A stretch of 64,000 bases of DNA from G963664935 sp963664935 (lineage in GTDB: Bacteria > Pseudomonadota > Gammaproteobacteria > Methylococcales > G963664935). The stretch lies in contig CAXXSE010000006.1 in the NCBI GenBank assembly GCA_963664935.2, positions 186,001 to 250,000 of the forward strand, read 5' to 3'. This document shows positions 18,595 to 28,903 of the stretch, in pieces. The first letter of the stretch is position 1; every line of letters begins with the position of its first letter. The notes under the pieces were generated by a model. It ran no database searches. It saw only the letters and a list, made by a program, of their open reading frames with translations, and was not told where the DNA came from. The translations under genes were made by a program, and so were the position numbers.

Positions 18595-19431
18595 ATGAAT
18601 ATAGTTATAAAAATCTTGGCGGCAATATTCGTGATTGTCACCATCAATGGATGTGACTCAATCCCATTACCGCCAGCGCAACTCGAATTTAAAAACAAAA
18701 TTGAGGCGCTGCAAGCCGAATATGATCATGCCAAAAACAGCGGGAATAGTATTGTTGAAGGCCAGGTCGAAGAAAAAGCCATTCTTTTATTGAAGAATAC
18801 GCCCCATAAAGCCGTCGAGTGGGTGGCGGTGGTTGATTCCATTAGTGATGATAAACTTATGGTTTCCGCCAAGAGCAATCCTTATACGTTTCATTTGGAG
18901 TTCTTTGCCCCAGAGGCAGTCACCCTAGCCAAATTGCTTGAACCAGGCGACAAGATAAAATTTTCAGGCGATATTGGAGCCGAAAATTCAGTGGTCGTGG
19001 GCGAGGGTATCGGTGAACCTCAATTCAAATTTTATCCCGAAAGCGTTAAAAAATGGGATAGCAGCGAAGTGGCCATGCAAGACGTACAAAAGACCACCGC
19101 GGGTGCCATCAAAAAACTGCAAGACGAAGCAAAATGCCAGCTAAATCTCCAATGCTGGGCGGATCGTCATCTTAAAGCGGCAACAACCCAATGCCAAATA
19201 TCCATAGTAAAAATGGCTAAATACAACCACAAATGGACCAATGGGGTATTGGAGCCCAAATTCAGTCGGCGCAAATGGTTCGACGCCGACAAGCTGCACA
19301 TTTCCTACTCGGGCGATAAAATCACACTCCAGAACGGTTACGACGTATGGGAAAATCAAAAATACGCCTGCGTATTCGACACCTTAAACAATATAGTCAT
19401 AAAAGTTGGCGTCCTGCCCGGCAGTTTTTGA
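18595..19431 (+). CDS. Lipoprotein of unknown function
   Basis: 278-residue predicted lipoprotein. The signal segment IVIKILAAIFVIVTINGC ends with a lipobox-like sequence (TINGC) and Cys20 as the lipidation site. The middle region (about residues 75-135, WVAVVDSISDDKLMVSA and GDKIKFSGDIG) looks like a small beta-barrel or OB-like domain. A C-terminal cysteine-containing part (CQLNLQCWADRH, TTQCQIS, YACVFD) may form disulfides. I do not recognise the family. The residue after Cys is Asp, which in enterobacteria would favour the inner membrane. It is monocistronic and convergent with prsT. Confidence 0.7.
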   Translation: MNIVIKILAAIFVIVTINGCDSIPLPPAQLEFKNKIEALQAEYDHAKNSGNSIVEGQVEEKAILLLKNTPHKAVEWVAVVDSISDDKLMVSAKSNPYTFHLEFFAPEAVTLAKLLEPGDKIKFSGDIGAENSVVVGEGIGEPQFKFYPESVKKWDSSEVAMQDVQKTTAGAIKKLQDEAKCQLNLQCWADRHLKAATTQCQISIVKMAKYNHKWTNGVLEPKFSRRKWFDADKLHISYSGDKITLQNGYDVWENQKYACVFDTLNNIVIKVGVLPGSF

Positions 19432-19639
19432 ATGGGTTATCGGTAGAAGTCCTATTATGCCTAACGCTCACGGTTTCCTAAAATGCGGGCCTCTTCCGAA
19501 GTGAAATGAGACTGAAATAATGCTTGGTAAATGCTCAGAAGGGTAGCTAATGATTACGCACTTTAAAGACCTGACCCCAATGTCATTCTGGGACAGCGCG
19601 GAGTCTACAGAAGCTGAGTAGAACGAACCTTTCAAATGG

Positions 19640-19697
19640 AACGGGGACGGCAATATTTTTGCATATTTACCGTAAAATAAAGTGGTCCCCGTTTTTC
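19640..19697 (+). repeat. REP-like hairpin, GGGGAC type
   Basis: AACGGGGAC (19640-19648) and GTCCCCGTT (19686-19694) are inverted, with a following T run on the plus strand. It could end transcription from the lipoprotein gene. A related GGGGACGGATTTATTTA hairpin is at 43020-43071, so this appears to be a dispersed family. The rest of the 340 bp between the lipoprotein and prsT shows a fragment of another dispersed repeat (GGGACAGCGCGGAGTCTAC near 19590) and no gene. Confidence 0.5.
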
Positions 19698-19770
19698 CAG
19701 AGATTTTATTGATCCCCCGTGAAACCAATATATTGCACCTTGCTATTCGTAGTGAAGTCGCTGATTCAGG

Positions 19771-22524
19771 TTACAGTGAACGCAAAAGGCCTTCAACGTG
19801 TTGGCGTTCCGGAAAAGCTTTCTTTTCTTTCATCAATCGTTTCAGTTCTTTTCGCGCTTCGTTTTTCCTTCCCGTTTTTATCAATGCTTCGGCTAAATGA
19901 ACTCGGATTTCCAACAGATGCGGCGCCTGTAACGCGGCTTGTTGCAACAGTACAAGTCCGCGGCTCTGTTTGCCATTCTGAACAAAAATCCATCCGACGG
20001 TATCCGCAACTTGCGGATTATTCTCTGCTAGGGGAAGGACCTTTTCGGCTAAGTCGATAGCTTTGGTATCTACTTTTTCCTGATACAGCCAGGCCAGATT
20101 GTTCGCGATGACGTGATTTTTCGGGTCTAGGGCGTAAGCTGTTTCGTAGGCTTTTATCGCTTTATTTTGCTGACCACTCTGTTGATATCCTAGGGCCAGT
20201 AGAGTCCACGAACTCACATCATCTTGGGTTTTTTCAAGCCAGCCTTCCAGAATTGCAAACGCGGATGTTTCATCGTTCAATGCTTTGTGGGTTTGAAACA
20301 ACCTTTGCGCCAGCATGGCGGTCTGCTCAATTTTGTAGCCTTTCTCGTAGAGGGTTTTGGCTTTAGACAGGTGATTCAGCCTGGTTTCCGCGTCTCCTTC
20401 CAGCTGATAGCCGATGGGTGTTTCCGCGTTTTGCTTTTGGATGCTCTTCGAGATTTCAATTGTTTTTACATAGTCCTTATCTTGCAGTGCACTTTGTGCC
20501 CTGGATACAGAGGCGGGAAGATAACCGGGATTCAATTCGAGAGCTGTATCCCATGCTTTGTTGGCGTCCTCTATTTTTTTATCGGTATAGAGCGCTTGAG
20601 CAAGCAGAAAGTGAGATTCAGGATTTTTTGGGGAAAGCTCGACGAGTCTTCTTAAAGTAACTAAGGCGCTGGAAGTTTCACCAGTGGCTGTTTGCGCCAA
20701 ACCCAAAGTTATTAGTGTTGAGGGATTATCCGGGTTTTGCGAATAGGCGTCGCGTGCGATCCTCAGGGCCGTTAAGGATTTTTGCTCTCTAAGGTAATAC
20801 CGAGCCAACATCAACATCGGTTTTACTTTATCCGGATTTTTGTCGTGGGCCATTTCTAGCCACTCGACCATTTTCCGATCGTCTTTTTGAATCTCCGCGA
20901 TATGCGCTAATCCGATGAAAGCCGAAACATCGCCCGGATGCTCCTTCAAAATATGCCGATACCAACCCGCCGCCTCATCCAGGTTATTCCGCTTGGTTTC
21001 CAACTGCGCCAAATTCAGAGCCGCCGAAGTGAATCCAGGGTTTTGCAATAGTGTCTTTTCCCAATTCTCTTCCGCCATTTCGACATCGCCTTTGGCTAAA
21101 TGCGCTGCGGCAATCAGATTGGTTGGAATGGGGCTTTCAGGCTCTTTTTTAGCCATTTGCGCAGCCACCTTGATGGCTTGGTCATATTTTTGTTGTTTCA
21201 TCAATGCCAACACGAGGAGCATATCGGTCTGCATCAATTTTGAGTCAACGTTTATAGCGTTTTCCAATGTACTCACCGCTGCATTCAAATCACCCGAAGC
21301 CATTTGTCCTAAAGCTAATTGAGTTTGAATTTCGGCTATTTCCGGAGCGATAGCCGCTGCGCGGCCGAGCAATGCAGTGCCCTTGTCAAACTCTCTGTTT
21401 TGCAGATATGCGCTGCCTCGTAGCACCAAGTATTGAGTATCCGTTTCGCTTACGGATTCGAATCGCGCCAGCAACTCCAAAGCCTTTTCGGGCTGTTTAA
21501 GTTTCATTTTGACAGCGGCTAACAGTTTCGTTGCCGGTAGATTTTTGGTGTCCTGCTGTAGATATTTCGACAAATAGCGATCGGCGGATTCCAGCTCGTT
21601 CTGGGCGTAAGCGATACTGCCCAATAGCAAATGACTCGGAAGATGGTTTGGTTGTGAGTTAATCACGTGCACTAATAAATCTTCCGCTTCCTGTAGGTTG
21701 TTATTTTGAAATGCGATAACCGCTCGTAAATATATTGCGGGAGCAAATCTGCCGATGGTTTTTTGAATGTGATATAGATCGCTTTTAGCATCACCATATT
21801 TTTTCGAAGCGATGAGCATCATGGCGCGGCCGACCCGGGCCTTCGGATTATTCGGTTGCAATTCTATAGCTTTGGAAAACACATCCAGTGCATCTTTTTG
21901 TCGACCTTTAATCCGATGCACCTCGCCAAGTATCAGCAAAGCGCCTACATTGGTTTCGTCATTTTCGATCGACTTGTTTGCATATTCCATGACTTTGTCG
22001 TAGTCCTTGGTCAAAAACGACAACATGGCTTTTCCCAAATAGGCCGCACTGGACGATGGGTCCGATTTGAGCGCTGAATCAAAATCAGAACGCGCGGCTT
22101 CAATTTCACCAAGCTGCAAATGCGCACTCCCCCGTAATGCTTGCAACTGAGTTCGCAACGCTTTCGGATCGCTATCGACGATATCGAATCCATCAATCAG
22201 TTTCTTAGGTTTCCCCTCCAAAAGATAGGATTGCGCCAGGGGAATGGCCCATTGGTCTTTATCCAGACCGAGGTCTCTGGCTTTTTATAATTCCTTGATC
22301 GCGTGGGGTATTTTGCCCAGCTTCAAATAGGTTTCTCCCAGCAATAATCGCGCATCGCCGTTAGTGGGCGATTCTTTTAAAAGATTTTTGAGCTGAATGA
22401 CAGCCGACTTGACCTCGCCCTCGCTTAAATATTGTTTGGCTTCGTCTAAATATTGTTGGTTAGAATCCGCCGAAACAAAATTCGGGACGCCCAATAAAAA
22501 TAGAAATCCTAATAGTTTCTTCAA
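19771..22524 (-). pseudogene. prsT: PEP-CTERM/XrtA system TPR-repeat protein PrsT, interrupted by an in-frame stop
   Basis: Reconstructed length is 917 residues, the usual PrsT size. A ribosome site GGGAG and TTG start at 22524 give a signal peptide ending in VPNFVSA, then tetratricopeptide repeats to the end (e.g. AYLGKAMLSFLTKDYDKV, PESHFLLAQALYTDKKIEDA). Codon 80 is TAA (22285-22287). The same frame continues without shift as KARDLGLDKDQWAIPLAQSY, so a single substitution interrupts it. The longest uninterrupted part (19771-22221) lacks the signal peptide. PrsT is exported and is thought to take part in exopolysaccharide/XrtA-associated envelope assembly. The gene sits directly after prsR, in frame with it. 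Confidence 0.88.
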
Positions 22525-23883
22525 TGTAATCTCCCAGACTTTTAGATTGAATTTGTTGAGTAATGAATACAAAGTGGGCCGGGTAACATCGAGTAGTTCG
22601 GATGCTTTGGAAACATTCCCCCCGGTTTCATTGATCGCTTGGCAAATTGCATGGCGCTCCGCCGCATCTCGTTCCTCACGCAGGGTTTTCAGCCGGATTT
22701 GATTTTCACCCGCGCTCAATTGAAGATCATTGAGGTCGATCAACGCACTATCCGCCATGACCACCGCTCGTTTGATACGGCTTTCCAATTCGCGTACATT
22801 ACCGGGCCAATCGTAAGCGGCCATGGCATCCGTCGCGGCATCTGAAAACCCGGTCACCTTGGTTTTCATCTGTTGCGTGAATTTCGACAAGAATGCCCGG
22901 GCCAGTATTGGAATATCACCCGTTCTTTCGCGAATCGGAGGGATATCGATAATCATTTCATTAATACGGTAGTATAAATCCTCCCGGAATTCGCCGTTTT
23001 CGATCATCTCGGGAAGGTTCTGGTGAGTTGCGCAAACGACACGAACATCGACCGCGATGGTTTTTCTTCCTCCGACTCGTTCAACAACACGCTCCTGCAG
23101 AAACCTAAGTAACTTGGCTTGTAACGACTGAGGAATATCGCCGATTTCATCGAGAAAAAAAGTACCACCATCAGCGAGCTCAAATTTGCCTTTTACTTGC
23201 TGGCTGGCGCCGGTGAAGGCGCCTTTTTCATGGCCGAATAGCTCACTTTCCAATAAATTTTCCGGAATGGCGGCCGAGTTTACCGCAATAAACGGTTTTT
23301 TTGCCCTCGGACTTAAGGTGTGCAGGGCACGGGCCAGTACTTCTTTGCCAGTCCCGCTTTCACCCAGCAGTAATGTGGTCATGTCGGTTGGCGCCAATCT
23401 TTCGACCATACGGCACACTTCATGCATTTCGGGACTGGCGGCAATGATTCCATCAAGCGGGTTGCTCACATTGACATGGGCCAGTTTCCGATTTTCCTGT
23501 TCCAAATCGAACAGTTTAAAGGCACGGTCCACCACTAAGCCCAGTATTTTCGAGTCTATCGGCTTTTGATAAAAATCATAAGCCCCGTAGCCGATTGATT
23601 TGACGGGGTTCGCGGTATCGTCATTACCCGTTATGACAATGACTTTCGTGTGAGGGTTTAGCGATAGAATCTCTTGTAATATCTTATATCCTTCAGTGCT
23701 GCCGCCGGGATTGGGTGGCAACCCGAGATCTAGCGTCACCACCGATGGCGCGTGTTTTTTTAGGGCATTGATCGCCGATTCGCAATCGGCCGCGGTATGG
23801 ACTTTGTAATTATCAAAGCTCCATCGCAATTGACTCTGCAATCCTGGATCGTCTTCAACGACAAGCATGGTTCGGTTATTCAA
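22285..23883 (-). CDS. prsR: PEP-CTERM-box response regulator PrsR, sigma-54 activator, reading into prsT
   Basis: NtrC-type regulator. The receiver domain (residues 1-125) has the DD pair at 11-12, phospho-acceptor D52 in VTLDLGLPP and Lys in YQKPID. The AAA+ domain has GESGTGKE, the sigma-54 contact loop GAFTGA and FFLDEIGDIP. A Fis-type helix-turn-helix ends RPTLYSLLNKFNLK at residue 448 (22540), where PrsR proteins normally stop. Here there is no stop: translation continues through the prsT ribosome site, signal peptide and first repeat, to the TAA at 22285. The functional regulator is probably residues 1-448. PrsR activates sigma-54 promoters of PEP-CTERM genes, in response to PrsK. Confidence 0.9.
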   Translation of the reverse strand: MNNRTMLVVEDDPGLQSQLRWSFDNYKVHTAADCESAINALKKHAPSVVTLDLGLPPNPGGSTEGYKILQEILSLNPHTKVIVITGNDDTANPVKSIGYGAYDFYQKPIDSKILGLVVDRAFKLFDLEQENRKLAHVNVSNPLDGIIAASPEMHEVCRMVERLAPTDMTTLLLGESGTGKEVLARALHTLSPRAKKPFIAVNSAAIPENLLESELFGHEKGAFTGASQQVKGKFELADGGTFFLDEIGDIPQSLQAKLLRFLQERVVERVGGRKTIAVDVRVVCATHQNLPEMIENGEFREDLYYRINEMIIDIPPIRERTGDIPILARAFLSKFTQQMKTKVTGFSDAATDAMAAYDWPGNVRELESRIKRAVVMADSALIDLNDLQLSAGENQIRLKTLREERDAAERHAICQAINETGGNVSKASELLDVTRPTLYSLLNKFNLKVWEITLKKLLGFLFLLGVPNFVSADSNQQYLDEAKQYLSEGEVKSAVIQLKNLLKESPTNGDARLLLGETYLKLGKIPHAIKEL

Positions 23884-23894
23884 CTATTTTTACC

Positions 23895-25730
23895 CTAGGC
23901 TAATGATGACGGAGAATGGAGTGGAATTATGCATTTGAATAAAGTTCCGACAGCGGGTTGGCTTCGGACCTTGAGATCGCCGCCAAGAGAAAGAAGATAT
24001 TCACGGCTTTCATAGGCGCCTATGCCCATGCCCGTTAATCCCTTGGTGGTATCAAAAGGCTTAAATAACCGATTTCGGATAAATTCCTCGTCCATTCCAC
24101 ACCCATTGTCTTCAATCAAAACTATAGCCGAATTCTCCCCGGTTTGTAGCGAGACGGATACTTCGCCATTTTTGTCCGTTGCTTCCTGCGCATTTTGTAA
24201 AATATGCTCGAAAGTCGAGGACAATCGGTCCGGATCAGCCTTGACGATAATCTTGTTGGGATTTCGGGTGTATTCGGGAATGGGTTGCTGCTTTGATCGG
24301 GAATTGGTGATTTCCGCTAATAGTTGATCGAAATCAATTTCTTTTTTTGATCCGCCCGCCCCCGCGTTTCGTAATTGCGACATCAAACGATTCATTTTTC
24401 CGACGGCATGATCCACCGTTTTGACGGCATCTTTCATAAACTCTAGATTGTTTGCATGTTTCTCCGCATTACAAACGACGAGGGATAACTGTGCGATCAA
24501 ATTTTTCAAATCGTGTATTACGAACGCCGACAATCGGTTAAATCCCTCAAATTGGCGGGCTTCCGCCAATTGTTTCGCGGCTTCTTCCAGGGCTAAATAA
24601 CTGGCTGCTTGCCGCCCCGCGGTTTTTAACAAATCAATAACTTCCCAATTCCATTCGATGGGTGTGCGGGGCTGAGTCAACAAAACGATCCCCAACAGGA
24701 CATCGCCCTGAAAAAGTGGGACTAAAAGCCAGGCATTTTTGTGTTCTCGAATCCAACTGGGTTTTTTAAGGCCCGAATAGAGTCCAGGGAGCATATCCAT
24801 CTCAATTAAGTTAATCACTCACTGTTCATCTTTCATGTATTGAACCAGGTTTTCCTGGCTGTCGATGCGGTCAATATGGATACCCGGATTACCATAGCTT
24901 CCACGTATTTCGTAGCCACCATTTTCCCCGGCTATCCACAACAACCCACTAGGACTTTCAACAAGATCCGATAAGGTCAGAATGACCCGCTCGACCAGCG
25001 GTACATTGTGGGATGCATCGGATAATCGGGAAATCATCCTGAGCCATTCATTTCGATAATCGTAGCTATAGTTGAAAAAGTGTTTATTGAGAAACACACG
25101 TAATTTCGCTCTGATCTGACCCGAGAACAAAAGCAAGACTAAAAATAAGAATCCGAACGTCACAAAGATAATCTGTAAAACGGTTCCCCATTGGCCTCCG
25201 AATATTTTGATGTAATAACCCGCAACCGCCATGACCAAAAGATAACAACCGGTCGCCAATAACGTCGCCGAGTGAAAAACGACACCTCTTGAGATGGCGA
25301 TATCGAGTGACCAGGATGGATTACGAATGGCCGCTATAGCGATCAAAGGTGTTAACAGGGCGACAACGGCCCCTCGCGCCGCCCAAATATCGGGAGATAC
25401 CCGGTTGAACAGCAAAGCATCGGAAAAAAGATAGAAGTCATAAACGAATGTACAGCCTAGGGCGAAGCACAAAAATTTAATATGCCAGCGTTGCTCAGGT
25501 CGGGTGTTTAGGTAAAGCTGTTCGATAATCACCAAGCCGAGTACGGCCGCGAGTAATTGGGTGAAAATTTGTGGGTTGGGTAAAGCGGTTAAAGTCCAAT
25601 AGGTTTCCAGGTGCGAGAATCCCCATACAAAGAACAAACAACAAAAGAATAACCCGTTAATGACATGTGATTGGTAGGTGTAAAACAAACCAAGCCGGTA
25701 TCCCTCACGGCTTAGCGATTCTTTTAACAC
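23895..25730 (-). pseudogene. prsK: PEP-CTERM system histidine kinase PrsK, 5' end lost to an IS and internal stop
   Basis: From 25730 the frame shows several membrane segments (HVINGLFFCCLFFVWGF, QLLAAVLGLVIIEQLYL, WGTVLQIIFVTFGFLFLVLL). A GAF-like region follows, then the kinase core with RLSAFVIHDLKNLIAQLSL, where His is the phospho-acceptor, and HATPase motifs IEDNGCGMD and GMGIGAYESREYL. IS4 copy 3 has replaced roughly the first 70-80 residues. The first codons of the surviving frame (VTDE) come from the IS. A TGA at 24819-24821 interrupts the frame between KDEQ and VINLIEMD; PrsK proteins have Trp there (GWVIDL), so TGG to TGA is likely. A GTG at 24818 could start a soluble kinase fragment of 307 residues. 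Confidence 0.88.
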
Positions 25731-27529
25731 CTCGTCAGTCACGAGTTCTATCCGATTTGACGTAACTATTCAGGCCCTGAATTCATTTTTTCGATGTGTC
25801 ACCTCGACCAACGTAAGAAAGTCTTATCACCCATTGATAGCTCTGCGCTTTAAGATTGCCCACTGGTGTTCATAAAAGATGAGTAGTGTAGAAAATAGAA
25901 ATCGATAATTACGACTAGACATTTGCTAAAAAAACACGGATCCTTCTTTTCTTTGTAGAAGTACAGATGGAAGGAGGAGACCCCGTGCAACAGTATATTT
26001 CTCAGAGTTTAGAAAGCTTTCAAAGCGTTTTTTCCAGATCGAGTACTTGGTTGTTGTTCTGCGCCATTGTGATTGGATTTATGGGGGCAGGAGAAATGAT
26101 CGGCGTGACGTCGTTGTGTCGTTTCTGGCTATTAGATGAACTTGGTTATTACCGCTTGCTCCGTTTTTTTAGATCCAAAGCGTATGTCTATGGGGCGTTG
26201 CTCGATGCTTGGCAAGATTTTGTGAATCGCCAAGGAAAATCCGTTGAAGTAGCTGGACGAGCGATACTTCTGGGTGACCATACCGCGGTGATCAAAGATG
26301 GACGCAAGATGCCCGGCGTGGTATCGATGCACGAGTCATCGGAGACGCAAACGAAACCCGGCTATTTTCGGGCCCAATGTTGGGGCAGCATTGGCATCTT
26401 GATCGGGTCGTTATCCGCTTGTTTTTGTTGTCCTTTGCAGCTTCAAATTCATCAGGGATGGGCTCATTTAGGGTTGAACGACGAGCGCGATAATCCATGT
26501 CGGATCAAGCTCACCGACCGCTTGGTGGCCATGGCGATTCATTTTGCGGTGACGAATCACTGTCTGTGTTATTTGGTGTTGGATGCCTTTTTTTCAACCG
26601 GGGGCGTATTTCGAGCTTGCCACTATTATTCAATCCAGCATCAGGCGCGGTGGGTTGAGGTGCTGGTCAAAGCCAAGAATAGCTATGTGGGTTATTTCCC
26701 CGCGCCACCGAAACCCGCCTCTCGACCCGGACCTCAGCCGCTCTATGGCGAGAAAGTGTGTTTAAGAGAATGCTTCGACCACCTTCATTTGTTTGAGACG
26801 GTGACCTGTCAAGTCTACGGTAAAACCGAATCCATCCGGGTTATGACGCTTACACTGTTATGGCGGCCCATCGCTGATCAGGTGTTATTTATTCTCGCCG
26901 TCACCTCAAAAGGCCCAATGGTTCTAATGAGTTCCGATTTAACGCTGTCAGCCATTGATGCCGTTGAACTGTATTGTGCTAGAACCCGCATTGAAATCAT
27001 GTTCGCGATGTTAAAGCATGTGATTGGCGCCTTTAAATTTTGTTTTTGGACTAAAAAATTGCCAAAACATTCTAGACGCCCCTTTTCCAATCGTCTTCTC
27101 AAAGCCCCACAGCCCCAGGATATTCATACCGTTCAAGCGTGCTGGCGAGCCTATGAAATCTTCGTGCTCTGTGCCTCCATTGCCTTGGGGTTAATGCAAT
27201 TGATTGCGCTCCAGTATCAAGATACGATTTGGTCTGAGCACTCGCTTTATCTTCGCACTCAATCGCGTGATTTGCCATCGGAGAAAACCGTCAAGCAAAT
27301 TTTAGCGCCATTGTTCCTCAAACAATTCTTTCGACTTGAGGAAAATGGCATGATTCAACAGATCCGTGCCCGCTTGATGGCTGTTTCCGATGAAATAGAT
27401 GACGATTAAACTGAATGAGGCGTTCTATGCTCTAATTCTCTGCGATCTTCAAAATTTTTCATCAAACATACTACGATGGAGAGGGTGGTTTTGCCCCGCT
27501 TTTCTCGCTGTTAACTCACGACTGCCGAG
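25731..27529 (+). mobile_element. IS4-family insertion sequence, copy 3, complete
   Basis: 1799 bp, nearly identical to copy 2, with the same inverted ends. The flanks are TTTAACAC on the left and TTATGTTA on the right, which do not match. It therefore lacks the 8-bp target duplication seen for copy 2. That points to recombination between IS copies, or an adjacent deletion, after insertion. The left neighbour is the truncated prsK and the right neighbour a fragment of an unrelated gene. Confidence 0.95.
25967..27409 (+). CDS. IS4-family transposase (copy 3)
   Basis: 480 residues, intact. It is identical to the copy 2 protein apart from single changes such as A-to-V in TDRLVAMAIHF and R-to-C in AFKFCFW, the latter close to the Y-R-E-K signature. 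All catalytic acidic residues (LLGDHTAV, LVLDAFFST, RTRIEIMF) are present. The near identity at DNA level shows recent amplification in this genome. Confidence 0.94.
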   Translation: MEGGDPVQQYISQSLESFQSVFSRSSTWLLFCAIVIGFMGAGEMIGVTSLCRFWLLDELGYYRLLRFFRSKAYVYGALLDAWQDFVNRQGKSVEVAGRAILLGDHTAVIKDGRKMPGVVSMHESSETQTKPGYFRAQCWGSIGILIGSLSACFCCPLQLQIHQGWAHLGLNDERDNPCRIKLTDRLVAMAIHFAVTNHCLCYLVLDAFFSTGGVFRACHYYSIQHQARWVEVLVKAKNSYVGYFPAPPKPASRPGPQPLYGEKVCLRECFDHLHLFETVTCQVYGKTESIRVMTLTLLWRPIADQVLFILAVTSKGPMVLMSSDLTLSAIDAVELYCARTRIEIMFAMLKHVIGAFKFCFWTKKLPKHSRRPFSNRLLKAPQPQDIHTVQACWRAYEIFVLCASIALGLMQLIALQYQDTIWSEHSLYLRTQSRDLPSEKTVKQILAPLFLKQFFRLEENGMIQQIRARLMAVSDEIDDD

Positions 27530-27706
27530 TTATGTTACCAGTCTACTTGAACTGGTTGGAACTTACACCGGCGCGTGGGCTTGGGCATATCATGAACCGA
27601 CCCTGGGCCTGTCACAAGCTAACCCACCCAGTGGAATTGCCACTTGGTATTGTTTAATAGATGCCGTCGCCATAGCGGGCGCGCCCCGGTTAGCCTGGTG
27701 TATAAA
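27530..27706 (+). pseudogene. 3' fragment of a predicted membrane protein cut by IS4 copy 3
   Basis: Immediately after the IS end the DNA reads YVTSLLELVGTYTGAWAW, then NPPSGIATWYCLIDAVAIAG. This is hydrophobic, with coding-like composition, and has no start of its own. The frame is joined to the IS DNA, so the gene's 5' part was lost or moved. I do not recognise the family. The remaining bases to 27997 show no clear gene, except a short sequence near 27884-27916 (GACGAATTTCAGGGG) that also occurs at 4385. Confidence 0.45.
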
Positions 27707-27997
27707 CCGGTGCCTCCAGTGGGGTAACGATTCAGCTTACCCTGAAATCCGCCATTTCCGCGTTACAAAAACGCCTGGAGCATTTTTGAACAGCCGAGGC
27801 TGGCCCGAAGGGTGGAACGCATGGATGCGTGGAGTAATAAATGATCATTTACACGTGTAAACTCACATTTTTCGCCTTGAACTGACGAATTTCAGGGGCA
27901 ATCTGAGCAGTGACCCGGTGGAAGGGTATGCATACAGTATCTGGAAAGGGGCAATTACCGGGATTGCGGTTAATACTTCGTTCCGAGAAAATCTGAC

Positions 27998-28870
27998 TCA
28001 ATCCGGTTCGGCCTCGCTACGATTACTATTCCCGAACAGGCTGCTGGGGCTTTGTCCCAGAATCAATGCACTCGGGTGCCTGATCAGAATGGAATATTCC
28101 TCTTTCCGCTTCGATATCCATCCACGTACTTCCACGTTCTTGTCCAGATAGACATGTAAATCGGGAAAATAGGTCAAATTATCCTTTGGAATTCGAACAT
28201 TAATATTATCGCTAAACTGCAAGCGGGTAAACTTTCGCCCTTCCTTAATCGTCTGGGGTTTCCCGACCAATCGCTGCCACCCGCGCCTCGATTCTCTAAG
28301 CTTTTCAATCGGTCTCGGTTGATAATCGTTTTCGCCCCAAATACCGATACTTTGTTTTTCCGCGGTCTGTTGTGCTTGGATCAGACGCTCTAAATGCAAT
28401 AGGTTTGGGGGATGGATATTCACGCTCGCCAAGCCCTGCTCCACCAATTTGAGATTCAAATGCACGCCATCTTCGGTAAATAAATGGGCTAATTTGCGTT
28501 GATATTTGTCGTATTTTACGGCGTCGGTTTCCAAGCGTACTTTTTTGCCCGCGATCAAGGATTGAAGATATTTTTTAGCTTCCTCGGCAATGGGCTCTTC
28601 TTCATTCTTCGAATTCTCAACTTCGGGTGTGTTGATTCCTAAAAGACGAACCTTGGTGTCATCGTCAAGCAGTACGGTATCACCATCGAAGACCTTTTTT
28701 ATCCGGTAGAACGCATAGCCTGGCTGGACCGAAATGGAATCCGCTCCGACGAGTGGCCGGTCGGAGTAGTGACTTGTTCCCTTAGCATCCTTCCAGAAAT
28801 ATATTTCAGCATGTATTTCATGAATCCAGATTGCCAAAGCAAGAAATAAACACTTCGCGCAGGTCTTCAT
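27998..28870 (-). CDS. Secreted thermonuclease-like protein with DUF4124 N-terminal region
   Basis: 290 residues. A signal peptide (CLFLALAIWIHEIHA) is followed by a DUF4124-type segment, IYFWKDAKGTSHYSDRP (residues 22-40), common in exported proteins of gammaproteobacteria. The staphylococcal-nuclease domain (about 55-180) has VFDGDTVLLDDDTKVRLLGI, NTPEVENS, YDKYQRKLAHLF and LVEQGLASV, which carry the conserved Asp, Arg and Glu of the active site. The C-terminal 90 residues (FTRLQFSDNINVRIPK and VEVRGWISKRK) resemble an OB-like add-on. It probably degrades DNA or RNA in the periplasm or outside. It lies 33 bp after the signalling operon and may be co-transcribed. Confidence 0.85.
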   Translation of the reverse strand: MKTCAKCLFLALAIWIHEIHAEIYFWKDAKGTSHYSDRPLVGADSISVQPGYAFYRIKKVFDGDTVLLDDDTKVRLLGINTPEVENSKNEEEPIAEEAKKYLQSLIAGKKVRLETDAVKYDKYQRKLAHLFTEDGVHLNLKLVEQGLASVNIHPPNLLHLERLIQAQQTAEKQSIGIWGENDYQPRPIEKLRESRRGWQRLVGKPQTIKEGRKFTRLQFSDNINVRIPKDNLTYFPDLHVYLDKNVEVRGWISKRKEEYSILIRHPSALILGQSPSSLFGNSNRSEAEPD

Positions 28871-28903
28871 TGGAGTTTTAGTAAGATTATTAAAAAATCC
28901 CTG

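Noticed and set aside
25723..27537. A shifted or longer target duplication around IS4 copy 3
   Set aside because: No match of 4 bp or more at equal offsets was found in the 10 bp on either side.
28019..28151. Plus-strand frame over the nuclease C-terminus
   Set aside because: It is the shadow of the nuclease gene, which has signal peptide, DUF4124 and nuclease motifs on the minus strand.
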